Positions 1 through 8,859 of a stretch of DNA of 13,607 bases are shown here, one piece after another. Source of the stretch: an uncultured Coriobacteriales bacterium (GTDB taxonomy: Bacteria; Actinomycetota; Coriobacteriia; Coriobacteriales; UMGS124); assembly GCA_903789505.1 (NCBI GenBank), contig CAIFEU010000005.1, positions 18,090 through 31,696 on the forward strand. The letters are read 5' to 3'. The notes below the pieces were generated by a model. It was not told where the DNA came from. It was given only the letters and a program-made list of their open reading frames with translations, and did not search any database. The position numbers were made by a program, and so were the translations under genes. Each line of letters starts with the position of its first letter. Positions within the stretch are counted from its first letter, which is position 1.

Positions 1-3
1 GGC

Positions 4-15
4 GGGGGGCCCCCC
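4..15. repeat. Perfect G6/C6 palindrome at the window edge
   Basis: Six G are followed directly by six C. With no loop it cannot form a good hairpin by itself, though the flanking GC could widen it. It may be the tail of a structure that ends an upstream gene, but the window begins too close to tell. Confidence 0.25.
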
Positions 16-108
16 CGACCCGTCGCGTCGAGCCCGGCATCGCCCCCGCCCCCCTCCTTCTCAAGCTTCCCGATTCAGCCGCGTGTCGCACCTGCCGACC
101 AGCGGCGT

Positions 109-127
109 TTCGCGCACGTCGTGTGAA
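109..127. promoter_or_regulatory. Imperfect palindrome upstream of clpC, possible operator
   Basis: The 19-base stretch runs from TTCGCGC to GTGTGAA. The two arms match at most outer positions (TTC/GAA at the ends, alternating C/G inside). clp genes in actinobacteria and Firmicutes are usually controlled by repressors or activators such as CtsR, HspR or ClgR, and an operator would be expected here. The site does not match the CtsR heptad repeat or the HspR inverted repeat as I know them. The regulator is unknown and the site may be chance in GC-rich DNA. Confidence 0.2.
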
Positions 128-141
128 TGTCTCCCGCGGGG

Positions 142-170
142 TTCTCGCCCGTGCATCTTTGGGTACAAAG
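142..170 (+). promoter_or_regulatory. Weak candidate promoter for clpC
   Basis: TACAAA at 164-169 agrees with TATAAT at four positions, and TTCTCG at 142-147 is a poor -35 with a 16-base spacer. The -10 lies inside the short inverted repeat CTTTG-GGTA-CAAAG (157-170), which could be an operator. It is the best sigma70-like pair seen before the gene, but it is weak. Confidence 0.2.
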
Positions 171-184
171 GGGAGCACTACATC

Positions 185-210
185 GGCGCGCGGCGCACCC
201 TTCGCGCGCC
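185..210 (+). other. Perfect 8-bp hairpin in the clpC leader
   Basis: GGCGCGCG (185-192) pairs exactly with CGCGCGCC (203-210) around a 10-base loop. It lies about 47 bases before the clpC ribosome binding site. If transcription starts upstream it would form in the 5' untranslated region. No U-run follows, so it is not a terminator. Its role is unknown. Confidence 0.4.
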
Positions 211-256
211 GACACATGAGGCATTGCGTCTCCTCATGGTTCATCTGGTCTCTACG

Positions 257-265
257 AGAAGGAGG
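257..265 (+). promoter_or_regulatory. Ribosome binding site that fixes the TTG start of clpC
   Basis: AGAAGGAGG is a full Shine-Dalgarno sequence six bases before TTG at 272. The next residues, FEKFTDGARKV, are the usual ClpC N-terminus. An in-frame ATG at 236 lacks a good site and would add 12 residues that the family does not have. Confidence 0.85.
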
Positions 266-271
266 CGCCCG

Positions 272-2869
<2,598 letters not shown>

Positions 2870-2915
2870 GGTCGTTGCGCCGTCCGGGCCCATAGAAGCT
2901 CGTCGGTCATCGACG

Positions 2916-2956
2916 CGGCCGTGCGCCCTTCGCGAGGGGGCGCGCGCCCGCGGCCG
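2916..2956 (+). terminator. GC-rich hairpin after clpC, possible terminator without a U-run
   Basis: CGGCCG at 2916-2921 can pair with CGGCCG at 2951-2956, and inside it GCGCCC (2923-2928) pairs with GGGCGC (2938-2943). The structure lies 47 bases after the clpC stop. No T-run follows, so it may serve as an mRNA 3' end stabiliser or a pause site rather than an intrinsic terminator. Confidence 0.4.
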
Positions 2957-3006
2957 TTCGGGGCGGAAAGTGCATGAGCGCACGGGATGTGACCACACAA
3001 TATGCC

Positions 3007-3034
3007 CTGAACGGCTCGGGCACTGGGCTATGAT
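3007..3034 (+). promoter_or_regulatory. Candidate promoter for the ispD-ispF-cysS operon
   Basis: TATGAT at 3029-3034 is one base from the -10 consensus. CTGAAC at 3007-3012 is a weak -35 with a 16-base spacer. It lies about 95 bases before the ispD start in the only sizeable gap before the operon, where DNA is locally less GC-rich. Confidence 0.45.
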
Positions 3035-3107
3035 GTGCGTACGAGAGGCGCCGGCGCGCCCCGCGCCGGGCGATTGCGCCCTGCCGTCGCGGCGCCAGCA
3101 GGAGCAT

Positions 3108-3119
3108 GGAGGAGAAAGG
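3108..3119 (+). promoter_or_regulatory. Ribosome binding site supporting the TTG start of ispD
   Basis: GGAGGAGAAAGG ends eight bases before TTG at 3128. It is the only strong Shine-Dalgarno sequence near the beginning of this reading frame. It is better placed than the weak GGGCAGGGG before the internal GTG at 3272. Confidence 0.65.
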
Positions 3120-3127
3120 TCGATACC

Positions 3128-4015
3128 TTGGCCACGCAACAACCTTCGGAGGCGCAGCCCCACGGGCTCGTGGACACTGTCGTCGAGCCCCCGTCGATCG
3201 TCGAGGCGGTCGAGCAGGGGCTCAGGGGCGGCGCGATTCATCACGCTGCCGCCCCGCAGGGCAGGGGCGTCGTGGGGAAGAAGGCCGACGTCGCCGTCGT
3301 CATCGTCGCGGGCGGCTCGGGGGAGCGCCTCGGCCGCCCCGGAGGCAAGCAGCTGATGCCCGTCCTCGGCAAGCCGCTGCTCACCTGGAGCCTGCAGGCG
3401 TTCGGCGCGGTGAGCCAGGTGGGCAAGATCGTGGTCGCCTGTCCCGAGGCCCGCATGGAGGAGTACCGCTCGCTCGCGATCGAGCCGTACGACCTGGTCA
3501 CCCCAATCGAGCTCGTCCCGTCCGGCCAGCTGCGCCAGGAGTCCGCGATGAACGGCGTCGAGGCGGTCCCCGACTCCTTCAAGTTCATCGCGATGCATGA
3601 CGGCGCCCGCCCGGTCATCCTTCCCGAGACGATCGTCCATGCGATCAACATGCTCAAGGGGACGCTCGAGGCCGACGGCGTGGTCTGCGGCCACCCGGCG
3701 ATCGACACGCTCAAGGTCATCAACGGCGACACCGTCGTCGGCACGCCCGACCGCTCGATGTTCTGGGTCGCGCAGACGCCGCAGGTCTTCCATGCCGACA
3801 TCCTGCGCCAGGCGCACCTGGCCGCCATGGAGGAGGGCTTCATCGGCACCGACGACTCCTCGCTCGTGGAGCGTGTCGGGGGTCGCATCATCCTGCTGGA
3901 GTGCCCGCGGGACAACCTCAAGCTCACCGTTCCGGAGGATGTCGCGCCCATCGTCGCGTTCCTGAGGCAGCGCTACGGCCAGCCCGAAGACGACCTCTCG
4001 GGCGAGGCGAGGTGA
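3128..4015 (+). CDS. ispD: 2-C-methyl-D-erythritol 4-phosphate cytidylyltransferase IspD
   Basis: The enzyme joins MEP and CTP to give CDP-methylerythritol, the third step of the non-mevalonate isoprenoid pathway, in the cytosol. From TTG 3128 the product has 295 residues. The nucleotide-binding loop AGGSGERLGR (61-70) with K74/Q75, HDGARP (157-162), TDDSS (241-245) and NLKLT (263-267) are the expected IspD landmarks. HDGARP replaces the common HDAARP. The first ~50 residues are extra, since family members are usually near 230 residues. A GTG at 3272 would give a normal 247-residue protein, but the strong ribosome binding site supports the longer form. The gene ends two bases before ispF, so the two are translationally close and act two steps apart in one pathway. 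Function is secure; the start is less so. Confidence 0.93.
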   Translation: MATQQPSEAQPHGLVDTVVEPPSIVEAVEQGLRGGAIHHAAAPQGRGVVGKKADVAVVIVAGGSGERLGRPGGKQLMPVLGKPLLTWSLQAFGAVSQVGKIVVACPEARMEEYRSLAIEPYDLVTPIELVPSGQLRQESAMNGVEAVPDSFKFIAMHDGARPVILPETIVHAINMLKGTLEADGVVCGHPAIDTLKVINGDTVVGTPDRSMFWVAQTPQVFHADILRQAHLAAMEEGFIGTDDSSLVERVGGRIILLECPRDNLKLTVPEDVAPIVAFLRQRYGQPEDDLSGEAR

Positions 4016-4017
4016 CG

Positions 4018-4494
4018 ATGGGGCTGCACATCGGTCACGGCTACGACGTCCACGCCTTCGCGCCGGGCCGTCGTCTCGTCCTGGGCGGGGTCGAGATTCC
4101 CTACGAGCTCGGCCTCGACGGTCACTCCGACGCCGACGTCGTCGCCCATGCCCTCGCCGACGCGGTCTTGGGCGCCACGCGCCTGGGCGACATCGGCAAG
4201 CTCTTCCCCGACACCGACCCCGCCTTCGAGGGTGCCGACTCGATGGTGCTGCTCGCGCGCGTGATGGACCTGGCGCGCGAGCATGGCTACCGACTGGTCG
4301 ACTGCGACTGCACCGTCGCCGCACAGGCCCCCAAGATCTCGCCGTACCGCGACCGAATGCGCGCCCGGCTCGCCGAGGCGCTCGGCGTCGACGTCGCCGC
4401 GGTGGGGCTCAAGGCCACCACGACGGAGGGGCTGGGCTTCGTCGGCAGGCGCGAGGGCATCGCCGCGTGGGCGGTTGCGCTCATGGAGTCGTAA
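4018..4494 (+). CDS. ispF: 2-C-methyl-D-erythritol 2,4-cyclodiphosphate synthase IspF
   Basis: IspF cyclises CDP-methylerythritol 2-phosphate to MEcPP with release of CMP, two steps after IspD. The 158-residue length is typical. GHGYDVHAF near the N-terminus and HSDADVVAH supply the metal ligands Asp10, His12 and His44, which correspond to D8, H10 and H42 of the E. coli enzyme. The following GDIGKLFPDTD block and the C-terminal KATTTEGLGFVGR block are also standard. The ATG lies two bases after the ispD stop, with GAGG-like purines inside the end of ispD as the ribosome binding site. IspE, which acts between them, is not in the window. No anomalies are seen. Confidence 0.97.
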   Translation: MGLHIGHGYDVHAFAPGRRLVLGGVEIPYELGLDGHSDADVVAHALADAVLGATRLGDIGKLFPDTDPAFEGADSMVLLARVMDLAREHGYRLVDCDCTVAAQAPKISPYRDRMRARLAEALGVDVAAVGLKATTTEGLGFVGRREGIAAWAVALMES

Positions 4495-4549
4495 GGGCAG
4501 GCGGGCCAGACCCAAGCGAACACAAGGGACGGAAAAGGAGACGCACGGC

Positions 4550-6025
4550 ATGAAGATTTACGACACCTCGCTGCGGGCGAAGGTCGACTTTGAACCGCTC
4601 GAGCCCGGGGTCGTCCGCATGTATGTGTGCGGTCCCACGGTGTACGACCAGATTCATATCGGCAACGCGCGGACGTTCCTGGCGTTCGACGTCATCCGTC
4701 GCTGGCTGACGGCGCGCGGCTACAAGGTCACGATGGCGCAGAACCTCACCGACGTCGACGACAAGATCATCAGGCGTGCCAACGAGACCGGCCGCACGAC
4801 CGAGGAGGTCTCCACGACCTTCGCCGACGCCTTCATCGAGCAGATGCATCGCTTCGGCATCCTCGACCCCGACATCCGCCCCCGCGCTACCCACGAGATC
4901 GGGCCGATGATCGAGATGATCTCCCGACTCATCGAGCAGGGCCATGCCTACCGTTCGGGCTCCGACGTCTTCTTCTCGGTGCGCAGCGACCCCGACTATG
5001 GTCACGTGTCCGGCCGCGACGTCGACGACCAGCTCGCTGGCGCGCGCGTCGAGGCAGGCGAGGACAAGCGCGACCCGCTCGACTTCGTGCTGTGGAAGGC
5101 CGCAAAGCCCGGCGAGCCCACGTGGGACTCGCCGTGGGGCCCGGGTAGGCCGGGCTGGCACACCGAGTGCTCTGCCATGGTGCACCGCTACCTCGGCATG
5201 CCGATCGACATCCACGGTGGCGGCAGCGACCTGGCGTTCCCGCACCACGAGAACGAGTCCGCCCAGGCGGAGTGCTGCTGGGGAGGCACGTTCGCCAACC
5301 ACTGGATGCACACCGGCATGCTGCTGGTCAACGGCGAGAAGATGTCCAAGTCGCTCGGGAACTTCTTCACGCTCAAGGACGTCCTGGACGAGTACCCCGC
5401 CGAGGCGCTGCGCCTGCTGATGCTGCAGACGCACTACCGCAGCTCCCTCGACTTCTCGTTCGAGCGGCTCTCAGGGGCCGTGGGAACCCTCGAGCGCGTG
5501 CGCACGGCCGTCGCCAACCTCTCCTGGGCCGCGTCCCACGCGCCGGAGGGCGCCGCGGGGGCAGATGAGGCCGCCCGCGAGCTTGGCGAAAGGACGGCGC
5601 AGGCGCGCGAGTCGTTCTTTGCCTGCATGGACGACGACTTCAACACCGCCGGCGCCCTTGCGGCCGCGTTCGACCTGGTGTCGAGCTCCAACGTCTACCT
5701 CGACGCCGCAGGCACCGCCGCGGCCGCGGCGACTGCCCGGGCCGCGGCGGACTGTCTGACGGAGCTGTTCGGCTATCTCGGCATCGACGTCGCCCCCAAG
5801 CCTGCGACCGAGGAGCTGCCCGAACGCTGCCTCGAGATCGCGCGCGAGCGCGGGTGCTACGAGGGCGACGACGTCAACGAGGCGGCGGAGGCGCTCGTGA
5901 GGCTGCGCGCCGACGCCCGCGCGCGGCGCGACTGGGCGACCGCCGACGCGATTCGCGACGAGCTCTCCCAGGCGGGCCTCACGATTGAGGACACGGCCGG
6001 CGGCGCGCGCGTCAGACGCTCCTAG
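4550..6025 (+). CDS. cysS: Cysteine--tRNA ligase CysRS
   Basis: This class I synthetase activates cysteine with ATP and charges tRNA-Cys. The 491-residue protein has the HIGH-type motif HIGN (36-39) and KMSKS (264-268). The zinc site that selects the cysteine thiol is complete: Cys27 in VCGPTVYD, Cys207 in TECSAM, and His232 and Glu236 in HHENE. The alanine-rich region after about residue 330 is the helical DALR/anticodon-binding part. AAGGAG at 4535-4540 lies nine bases before the ATG. A 55-base gap follows ispF, and no promoter is obvious in it, so cotranscription is likely. In B. subtilis, gltX and cysE sit between ispF and cysS; they are absent here. It is CysRS and not the mycothiol ligase MshC, because it continues through the full C-terminal region. 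Confidence 0.97.
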   Translation: MKIYDTSLRAKVDFEPLEPGVVRMYVCGPTVYDQIHIGNARTFLAFDVIRRWLTARGYKVTMAQNLTDVDDKIIRRANETGRTTEEVSTTFADAFIEQMHRFGILDPDIRPRATHEIGPMIEMISRLIEQGHAYRSGSDVFFSVRSDPDYGHVSGRDVDDQLAGARVEAGEDKRDPLDFVLWKAAKPGEPTWDSPWGPGRPGWHTECSAMVHRYLGMPIDIHGGGSDLAFPHHENESAQAECCWGGTFANHWMHTGMLLVNGEKMSKSLGNFFTLKDVLDEYPAEALRLLMLQTHYRSSLDFSFERLSGAVGTLERVRTAVANLSWAASHAPEGAAGADEAARELGERTAQARESFFACMDDDFNTAGALAAAFDLVSSSNVYLDAAGTAAAAATARAAADCLTELFGYLGIDVAPKPATEELPERCLEIARERGCYEGDDVNEAAEALVRLRADARARRDWATADAIRDELSQAGLTIEDTAGGARVRRS

Positions 6026-6034
6026 GGGGTCCGA

Positions 6035-7018
6035 ATGCCTGACTACATCGAGGGCAGGCGCGCCGTCGAGGAGGCGCTGCGCGCCGGCGTCCCGATAACC
6101 CGCGTGCTCGTCCAGGAGTCCGCCGAGGGCGCCGATGCCCACGCGCGGCAGGGGACGCCCCACGCCGACGACGCGACTCGCCCGGGCGGCTCCGGTCGCG
6201 GCAGGGGGCGTAAGGGCGCGCGCACGCCAGACGCCGCGACGGGCCGTGGGCGCCAGGGGCGCGAGCGCGGCGGTCACGGGGCGGGCAGACCCGCGACCCA
6301 GGATGCGCTCGACCCCCTCGTCCGACGCATCCGCAGCGCGTCTCCCGACGCCGTGGTGCGCCGCGTGCCCAAGGGCGAGCTCGACGCGATCAGCGAGCAC
6401 GGCATGAGCCACGGCGCCCACCAGGGTATCGTCGTGGAGGTGCCCCCCTATCGCTACGCCGACATCGAGCGGATTGCCCGCACGGGGGGCTCCAAGCCCG
6501 ACTCGCTGGTCGTGATGCTCGACCACGTCACCGACGAGGGGAACCTGGGGGCGATCATCCGCACCGCCGAGGTCGTGGGTGCAGACGGCGTCGTCATCCC
6601 CTCCAGGCGCGCCGCCCAGATGGGGGTCGGCGTCTACAAGACGTCCGCCGGCGCCGCCCTGCACCTGCCCGTGGCGCGCGTCCCCAACCTTTCCGCCGCG
6701 ATCGCGACGCTCAAGGAGGCAGGCTACTGGGTCGCGGGAGCCTCCGAGAAGGCGACGCACGACGTGTGGCACGCCCCGCTCTCGGGCCGCATCGTGCTGG
6801 TGATGGGCTCCGAGGGGGAGGGCATCTCGCGGCTCGTGCAGCAGAACTGCGACTTCCTCGTCTCGCTTCCCCAGGCGGGGCACGTCGGTTCGCTTAACGT
6901 CGCGCAGGCGACGTGCGCGATCTGCTACGAGTGGCTTCGCCAGTGCACGCTGCGCCGCGCCGAGGCCGCCGGTGCGGATCCCGCCTCGGGGGCGGCACGG
7001 ACGGGGGCGGGGCGCTGA
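6035..7018 (+). CDS. rlmB: TrmH/SpoU-family rRNA 2'-O-methyltransferase, RlmB-like
   Basis: This is a SAM-dependent SPOUT methyltransferase. RlmB methylates the ribose of a conserved G in the 23S peptidyl-transferase region. The 327-residue product opens with the RlmB-type substrate-binding domain (IEGRRAVEEALRAG), then HQGIVVEVPPY. The knotted catalytic domain follows: LDHVTDEGNLGAIIRTAE (from about 162), GSEGEG (258-263) and SLNVAQA (from 286). Residues about 31-88 are a Gly/Arg/Ala-rich insert in the N-terminal domain that looks disordered and is not typical of RlmB. The ribosome binding site, GGGGG at 6025-6029, overlaps the cysS stop codon, so the genes are coupled. The mrnC gene found before rlmB in B. 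subtilis is missing. The exact target nucleotide cannot be fixed from sequence alone, since related TrmH-family enzymes share these motifs. Confidence 0.9.
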   Translation: MPDYIEGRRAVEEALRAGVPITRVLVQESAEGADAHARQGTPHADDATRPGGSGRGRGRKGARTPDAATGRGRQGRERGGHGAGRPATQDALDPLVRRIRSASPDAVVRRVPKGELDAISEHGMSHGAHQGIVVEVPPYRYADIERIARTGGSKPDSLVVMLDHVTDEGNLGAIIRTAEVVGADGVVIPSRRAAQMGVGVYKTSAGAALHLPVARVPNLSAAIATLKEAGYWVAGASEKATHDVWHAPLSGRIVLVMGSEGEGISRLVQQNCDFLVSLPQAGHVGSLNVAQATCAICYEWLRQCTLRRAEAAGADPASGAARTGAGR

Positions 7019-7746
7019 TGCCGGCGCGCGTCAGGGAGCTCGTCGTCGACGGGTACAACGTGATTCGGACCTCTCCGAAATACCGCGACCTGGTGGACGA
7101 GGAGATCCTGGACCCGCTGCTGCACGACGTGTACATCCGCGCGCGCGAGTCGCTCATCTCGGACGTCGCGACCTACGCCAAGGGTCGCTACCACGCCACG
7201 ATCGTGTTCGACGGCTTCGGGAACCCCGCGCCGGACCGACCAGTCACGCGGTCCGCCGGCGTCACGATCGTGTTCTCCCGCGAGGGCGAGGAGGCGGACG
7301 CCGTCATCGAGCGCCTCGTGCACGAGGGACGCTCGCGCGGGCATGAGATGACGGTCGTGACCGGCGACCGGCTGATACAGAACGCGGTCATCGGCGACGG
7401 GGTCGTGCGCATGTCGTCACGCGCGTTCGCCCGGGAGAGCGCCCAGATCGGCAGGATGGTCTACGAGCAGCGTGAGGCGCCCAACCACCGACAGCACAGC
7501 ACGGTCGCCGACCACCTGTCGCCCGAGGTGCGCCACAAGCTCTGGCTCATGGCGCGCGGTCAGATGGACCTGGGCTCCGAGGGCGCGAGCGCCGGCGGCA
7601 CCCGCGACGACGGGGCGCGCAAGGGCGGGAAGGGCACGGGCGCGGCAGGGAGCGGGCGAGTCGGGCGCCCGGGCAGCACGGGCGCGCCCCGCGGCTCGAC
7701 GGGAAACGGCAAGGCAGGAGGAGGCCGACATGGCAAAGGACGCTAG
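7018..7746 (+). CDS. NYN/PIN-like endoribonuclease, YacP (Rae1) family
   Basis: The B. subtilis family member Rae1 binds the ribosomal A site and cleaves mRNA during translation. The start ATG overlaps the rlmB TGA by one base (TGATG), so the two are translationally coupled, as the rlmB-rae1 pair is in Firmicutes. The 242-residue product has the opening VVDGYNVIR and acidic residues Asp11, Asp65 (VFDGFGN), Asp94 (EEADAVIERL) and Asp117 (VVTGDRL), laid out like a PIN/NYN active site. The RMSSRAFARE segment and the HLSPEVRHKLWLMARGQMD segment match the family's later part. From about residue 184 a Gly/Arg/Lys/Ser-rich tail of nearly 60 residues is added. It looks disordered and could bind RNA or ribosomes. 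The family is clear; the Rae1 role is inferred. Confidence 0.88.
   Translation: MPARVRELVVDGYNVIRTSPKYRDLVDEEILDPLLHDVYIRARESLISDVATYAKGRYHATIVFDGFGNPAPDRPVTRSAGVTIVFSREGEEADAVIERLVHEGRSRGHEMTVVTGDRLIQNAVIGDGVVRMSSRAFARESAQIGRMVYEQREAPNHRQHSTVADHLSPEVRHKLWLMARGQMDLGSEGASAGGTRDDGARKGGKGTGAAGSGRVGRPGSTGAPRGSTGNGKAGGGRHGKGR
7716..7724 (+). promoter_or_regulatory. Strong ribosome binding site inside the end of the NYN nuclease gene
   Basis: AGGAGGAGG precedes the ATG at 7730 by five bases. It supports real translation of the overlapping membrane-protein gene, even though that start lies within the nuclease coding sequence. Confidence 0.75.
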
Positions 7747-8230
7747 GCGGACGGAGAGGGACGACGGGGGGCGCCGCGACACCTGGACGCGCACGACCGA
7801 CGAGCACGCGACCGACTTCGCGCGGGCGAAGAGCCCCACGGGGCCCCGCGTGGGCGCGATCGTGGCGTGGCTGGTTGGACTTGCGCTCGAGGCGTTCGGG
7901 ACGCTGTACGCGACGGGGGACGTCCGCCCGTCCTGGATGGACCTGCCCCCCGTGCTCGTCGCCATCGTATGCGCCATCGTCGACGTCGTCCTGGTGCTGG
8001 TCGGGGCGGCGCTGTGGCGCAGGGCGGGCGCGCTGGCGGCAAAGGCGAAGGGGACGTCCAAGGCAGGCAACGCGGGCATGGTGCGCGTGGTGCTGAGCAC
8101 GGCTGCCTTCGTCCCTATGGTCCTGTACTTCGCGGTCTCCAAGAACGCGAGCGCCCGGACGCGCGCTTCCTCCGTCATCGCCGCCATCGTGACGGTCGCG
8201 GCGCTGACCGCCTGCGCCGTCGCGCTGTAG
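7730..8230 (+). CDS. Small four-helix membrane protein of unknown function
   Basis: I do not recognise a family. The 166-residue product starts with about 40 hydrophilic, charged residues (RRTERDDGGRRD...). Four likely membrane helices follow, near residues 41-61, 73-96, 117-136 and 147-166. The loop between helices 2 and 3 is basic (WRRAGALAAKAKGTSKAG), which by the positive-inside rule points to the cytosol and puts both ends inside too. No signal peptide or catalytic motif is seen. The gene overlaps the nuclease gene by 17 bases and has a very strong ribosome binding site, so it is the last gene of the ispD operon. In B. subtilis the matching position holds sigH. Coding is well supported by the start context and the clean hydrophobic pattern. 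Confidence 0.75.
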   Translation: MAKDARRTERDDGGRRDTWTRTTDEHATDFARAKSPTGPRVGAIVAWLVGLALEAFGTLYATGDVRPSWMDLPPVLVAIVCAIVDVVLVLVGAALWRRAGALAAKAKGTSKAGNAGMVRVVLSTAAFVPMVLYFAVSKNASARTRASSVIAAIVTVAALTACAVAL

Positions 8231-8275
8231 GCACCGCCGCCAGGCCGTCGCGGCCACCGCTGGGGTGTGGAAATC

Positions 8276-8289
8276 GGGGATGCGTCCCC
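8276..8289 (+). other. Short hairpin downstream of the membrane-protein gene
   Basis: GGGGA-TGCG-TCCCC is a perfect 5-bp stem with a four-base loop, 45 bases after the stop. TTTT occurs at 8297-8300, eight bases after the stem, which is too far for a classic intrinsic terminator. It could still mark the end of the operon. Confidence 0.3.
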
Positions 8290-8298
8290 TGCGCCCTT

Positions 8299-8325
8299 TT
8301 GCGCGTCGGGGGCACTTGCTATCGT
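8299..8325 (+). promoter_or_regulatory. Candidate extended -10 promoter for tRNA-Thr(UGU)
   Basis: TATCGT at 8320-8325 is preceded by TGC, the extended -10 arrangement. TTGCGC at 8299-8304 is a weak -35 with a 15-base spacer. Transcription from here would begin about 70 bases before the tRNA at 8404. A better -35 is not seen. Confidence 0.35.
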
Positions 8326-8403
8326 AATGACCGCTTCCGCGCGCCGCAGTGCCGCGCATCCCGAAGCATCCCGCCGGCGGAGCGCCGGTGGGCACACATG
8401 GGC

Positions 8404-8478
8404 GCCGACGTAGCTCAATGGCAGAGCCACCGCCTTGTAAGCGGTAGGTTGCGAGTTCGACTCTCGCCGTCGGCTCCA
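8404..8478 (+). tRNA. tRNA-Thr (anticodon UGU)
   Basis: The acceptor strands GCCGACG (8404-8410) and CGTCGGC (8468-8474) pair fully, and CCA is encoded at 8476-8478. The D stem is GCTC/GAGC. The anticodon stem ACCGC/GCGGT holds loop CTTGTAA, giving anticodon TGT with the normal U33. The T stem GCGAG/CTCGC encloses TTCGACT. It reads ACA and, by wobble, other Thr codons. It lies apart from the other three tRNAs by 293 bases. Confidence 0.97.
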
Positions 8479-8600
8479 TCTCTCACTCTTAGAATTCCAT
8501 ACCTCATCTGCGCGCCATTCGTGCATGGTCACCGGACGTTCGTGCCGGGTCGCAGGCCTCGTCGCGTGCGCTCAGGGGTGTCGCGCGTGTGAATGCCCAT

Positions 8601-8638
8601 GGGCCAAAGGCACAGTCCGTCCGTTTGGGACTTTGCCC
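8601..8638 (+). other. Overlapping hairpins between the tRNA-Thr and the next promoter
   Basis: GGGC-C-AAAG (8601-8609) can pair with CTTTGCCC (8631-8638), with one bulged C. Alternatively GGCA-C-AGTCC (8609-8618) pairs with GGACT-T-TGCC (8628-8637) with one mismatch. The two folds exclude each other. No T-run follows. The structure may end or help process the tRNA-Thr transcript. The rest of the 8479-8771 spacer holds no credible gene. Confidence 0.3.
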
Positions 8639-8683
8639 GAGTTGTGGGGAAGAGATGGGGGAGAAATCAGTGGCACAAAGCGT

Positions 8684-8713
8684 TTGACACCTTGAGAGGC
8701 GCTGGCGTATTAT
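8684..8713 (+). promoter_or_regulatory. Near-consensus sigma70-type promoter for tRNA-Tyr-Thr-Met
   Basis: TTGACA (8684-8689) and TATTAT (8708-8713) are separated by 18 bases: a perfect -35 and a -10 that differs from TATAAT at one position. Transcription should start near 8720, about 50 bases before tRNA-Tyr. This is the strongest promoter in the window, as fits a stable-RNA operon, and it may read on into tuf. Confidence 0.88.
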
Positions 8714-8721
8714 CTCCTCTG

Positions 8722-8751
8722 CTGTTGCGCGCCGAACAGGAGCTGCAACAG
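8722..8751 (+). other. Leader hairpin before tRNA-Tyr
   Basis: CTGTTGC (8722-8728) pairs perfectly with GCAACAG (8745-8751) around a 16-base loop. It sits at the very 5' end of the predicted transcript, 20 bases before the mature tRNA, where it could guide processing of the tRNA precursor or protect its end. Confidence 0.4.
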
Positions 8752-8771
8752 AGGGTTCCATGCTTGAAGTT

Positions 8772-8856
8772 GGGAGTGTGCCCGAGCGGTTAATGGGGAC
8801 GGGCCGTAAACCCGTTGGCTTTGCCTACCTAGGTTCGAATCCTAGCGCTCCCACCA
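8772..8856 (+). tRNA. tRNA-Tyr (anticodon GUA), with C at position 33
   Basis: This is a class II tRNA with a long variable arm. The acceptor GGGAGTG (8772-8778) pairs with CGCTCCC (8846-8852), with one G-U, and CCA is encoded at 8854-8856. The anticodon stem ACGGG/CCCGT holds loop CCGTAAA, so the anticodon is GTA (8806-8808). The base before it, 8805, is C instead of the near-universal U33. The T stem CTAGG/CCTAG with loop TTCGAAT is normal. All stems are intact, so it is probably functional. Confidence 0.95.
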
Positions 8857-8859
8857 CGT

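Noticed and set aside
1..271. CIRCE, CtsR or HspR operator before clpC
   Set aside because: None of these sequences, as known from other bacteria, is present in the visible leader. Only unassigned inverted repeats remain.
5471..6883. Long minus-strand open frame across cysS and rlmB
   Set aside because: Same reason: it mirrors the codon structure of the genes on the + strand and shows no recognisable domain.
3128..8230. Search for a defence, toxin-antitoxin or mobile system, with the NYN nuclease as a toxin candidate
   Set aside because: The nuclease has the YacP/Rae1 layout and sits next to rlmB as in Firmicutes. The membrane protein beside it does not look like an antitoxin. No transposase, integrase, terminal repeats or CRISPR repeats are seen.
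8593..8793. Small + strand open frame before tRNA-Tyr
   Set aside because: It overlaps the near-consensus promoter, the leader hairpin and the tRNA-Tyr gene, and has no ribosome binding site.
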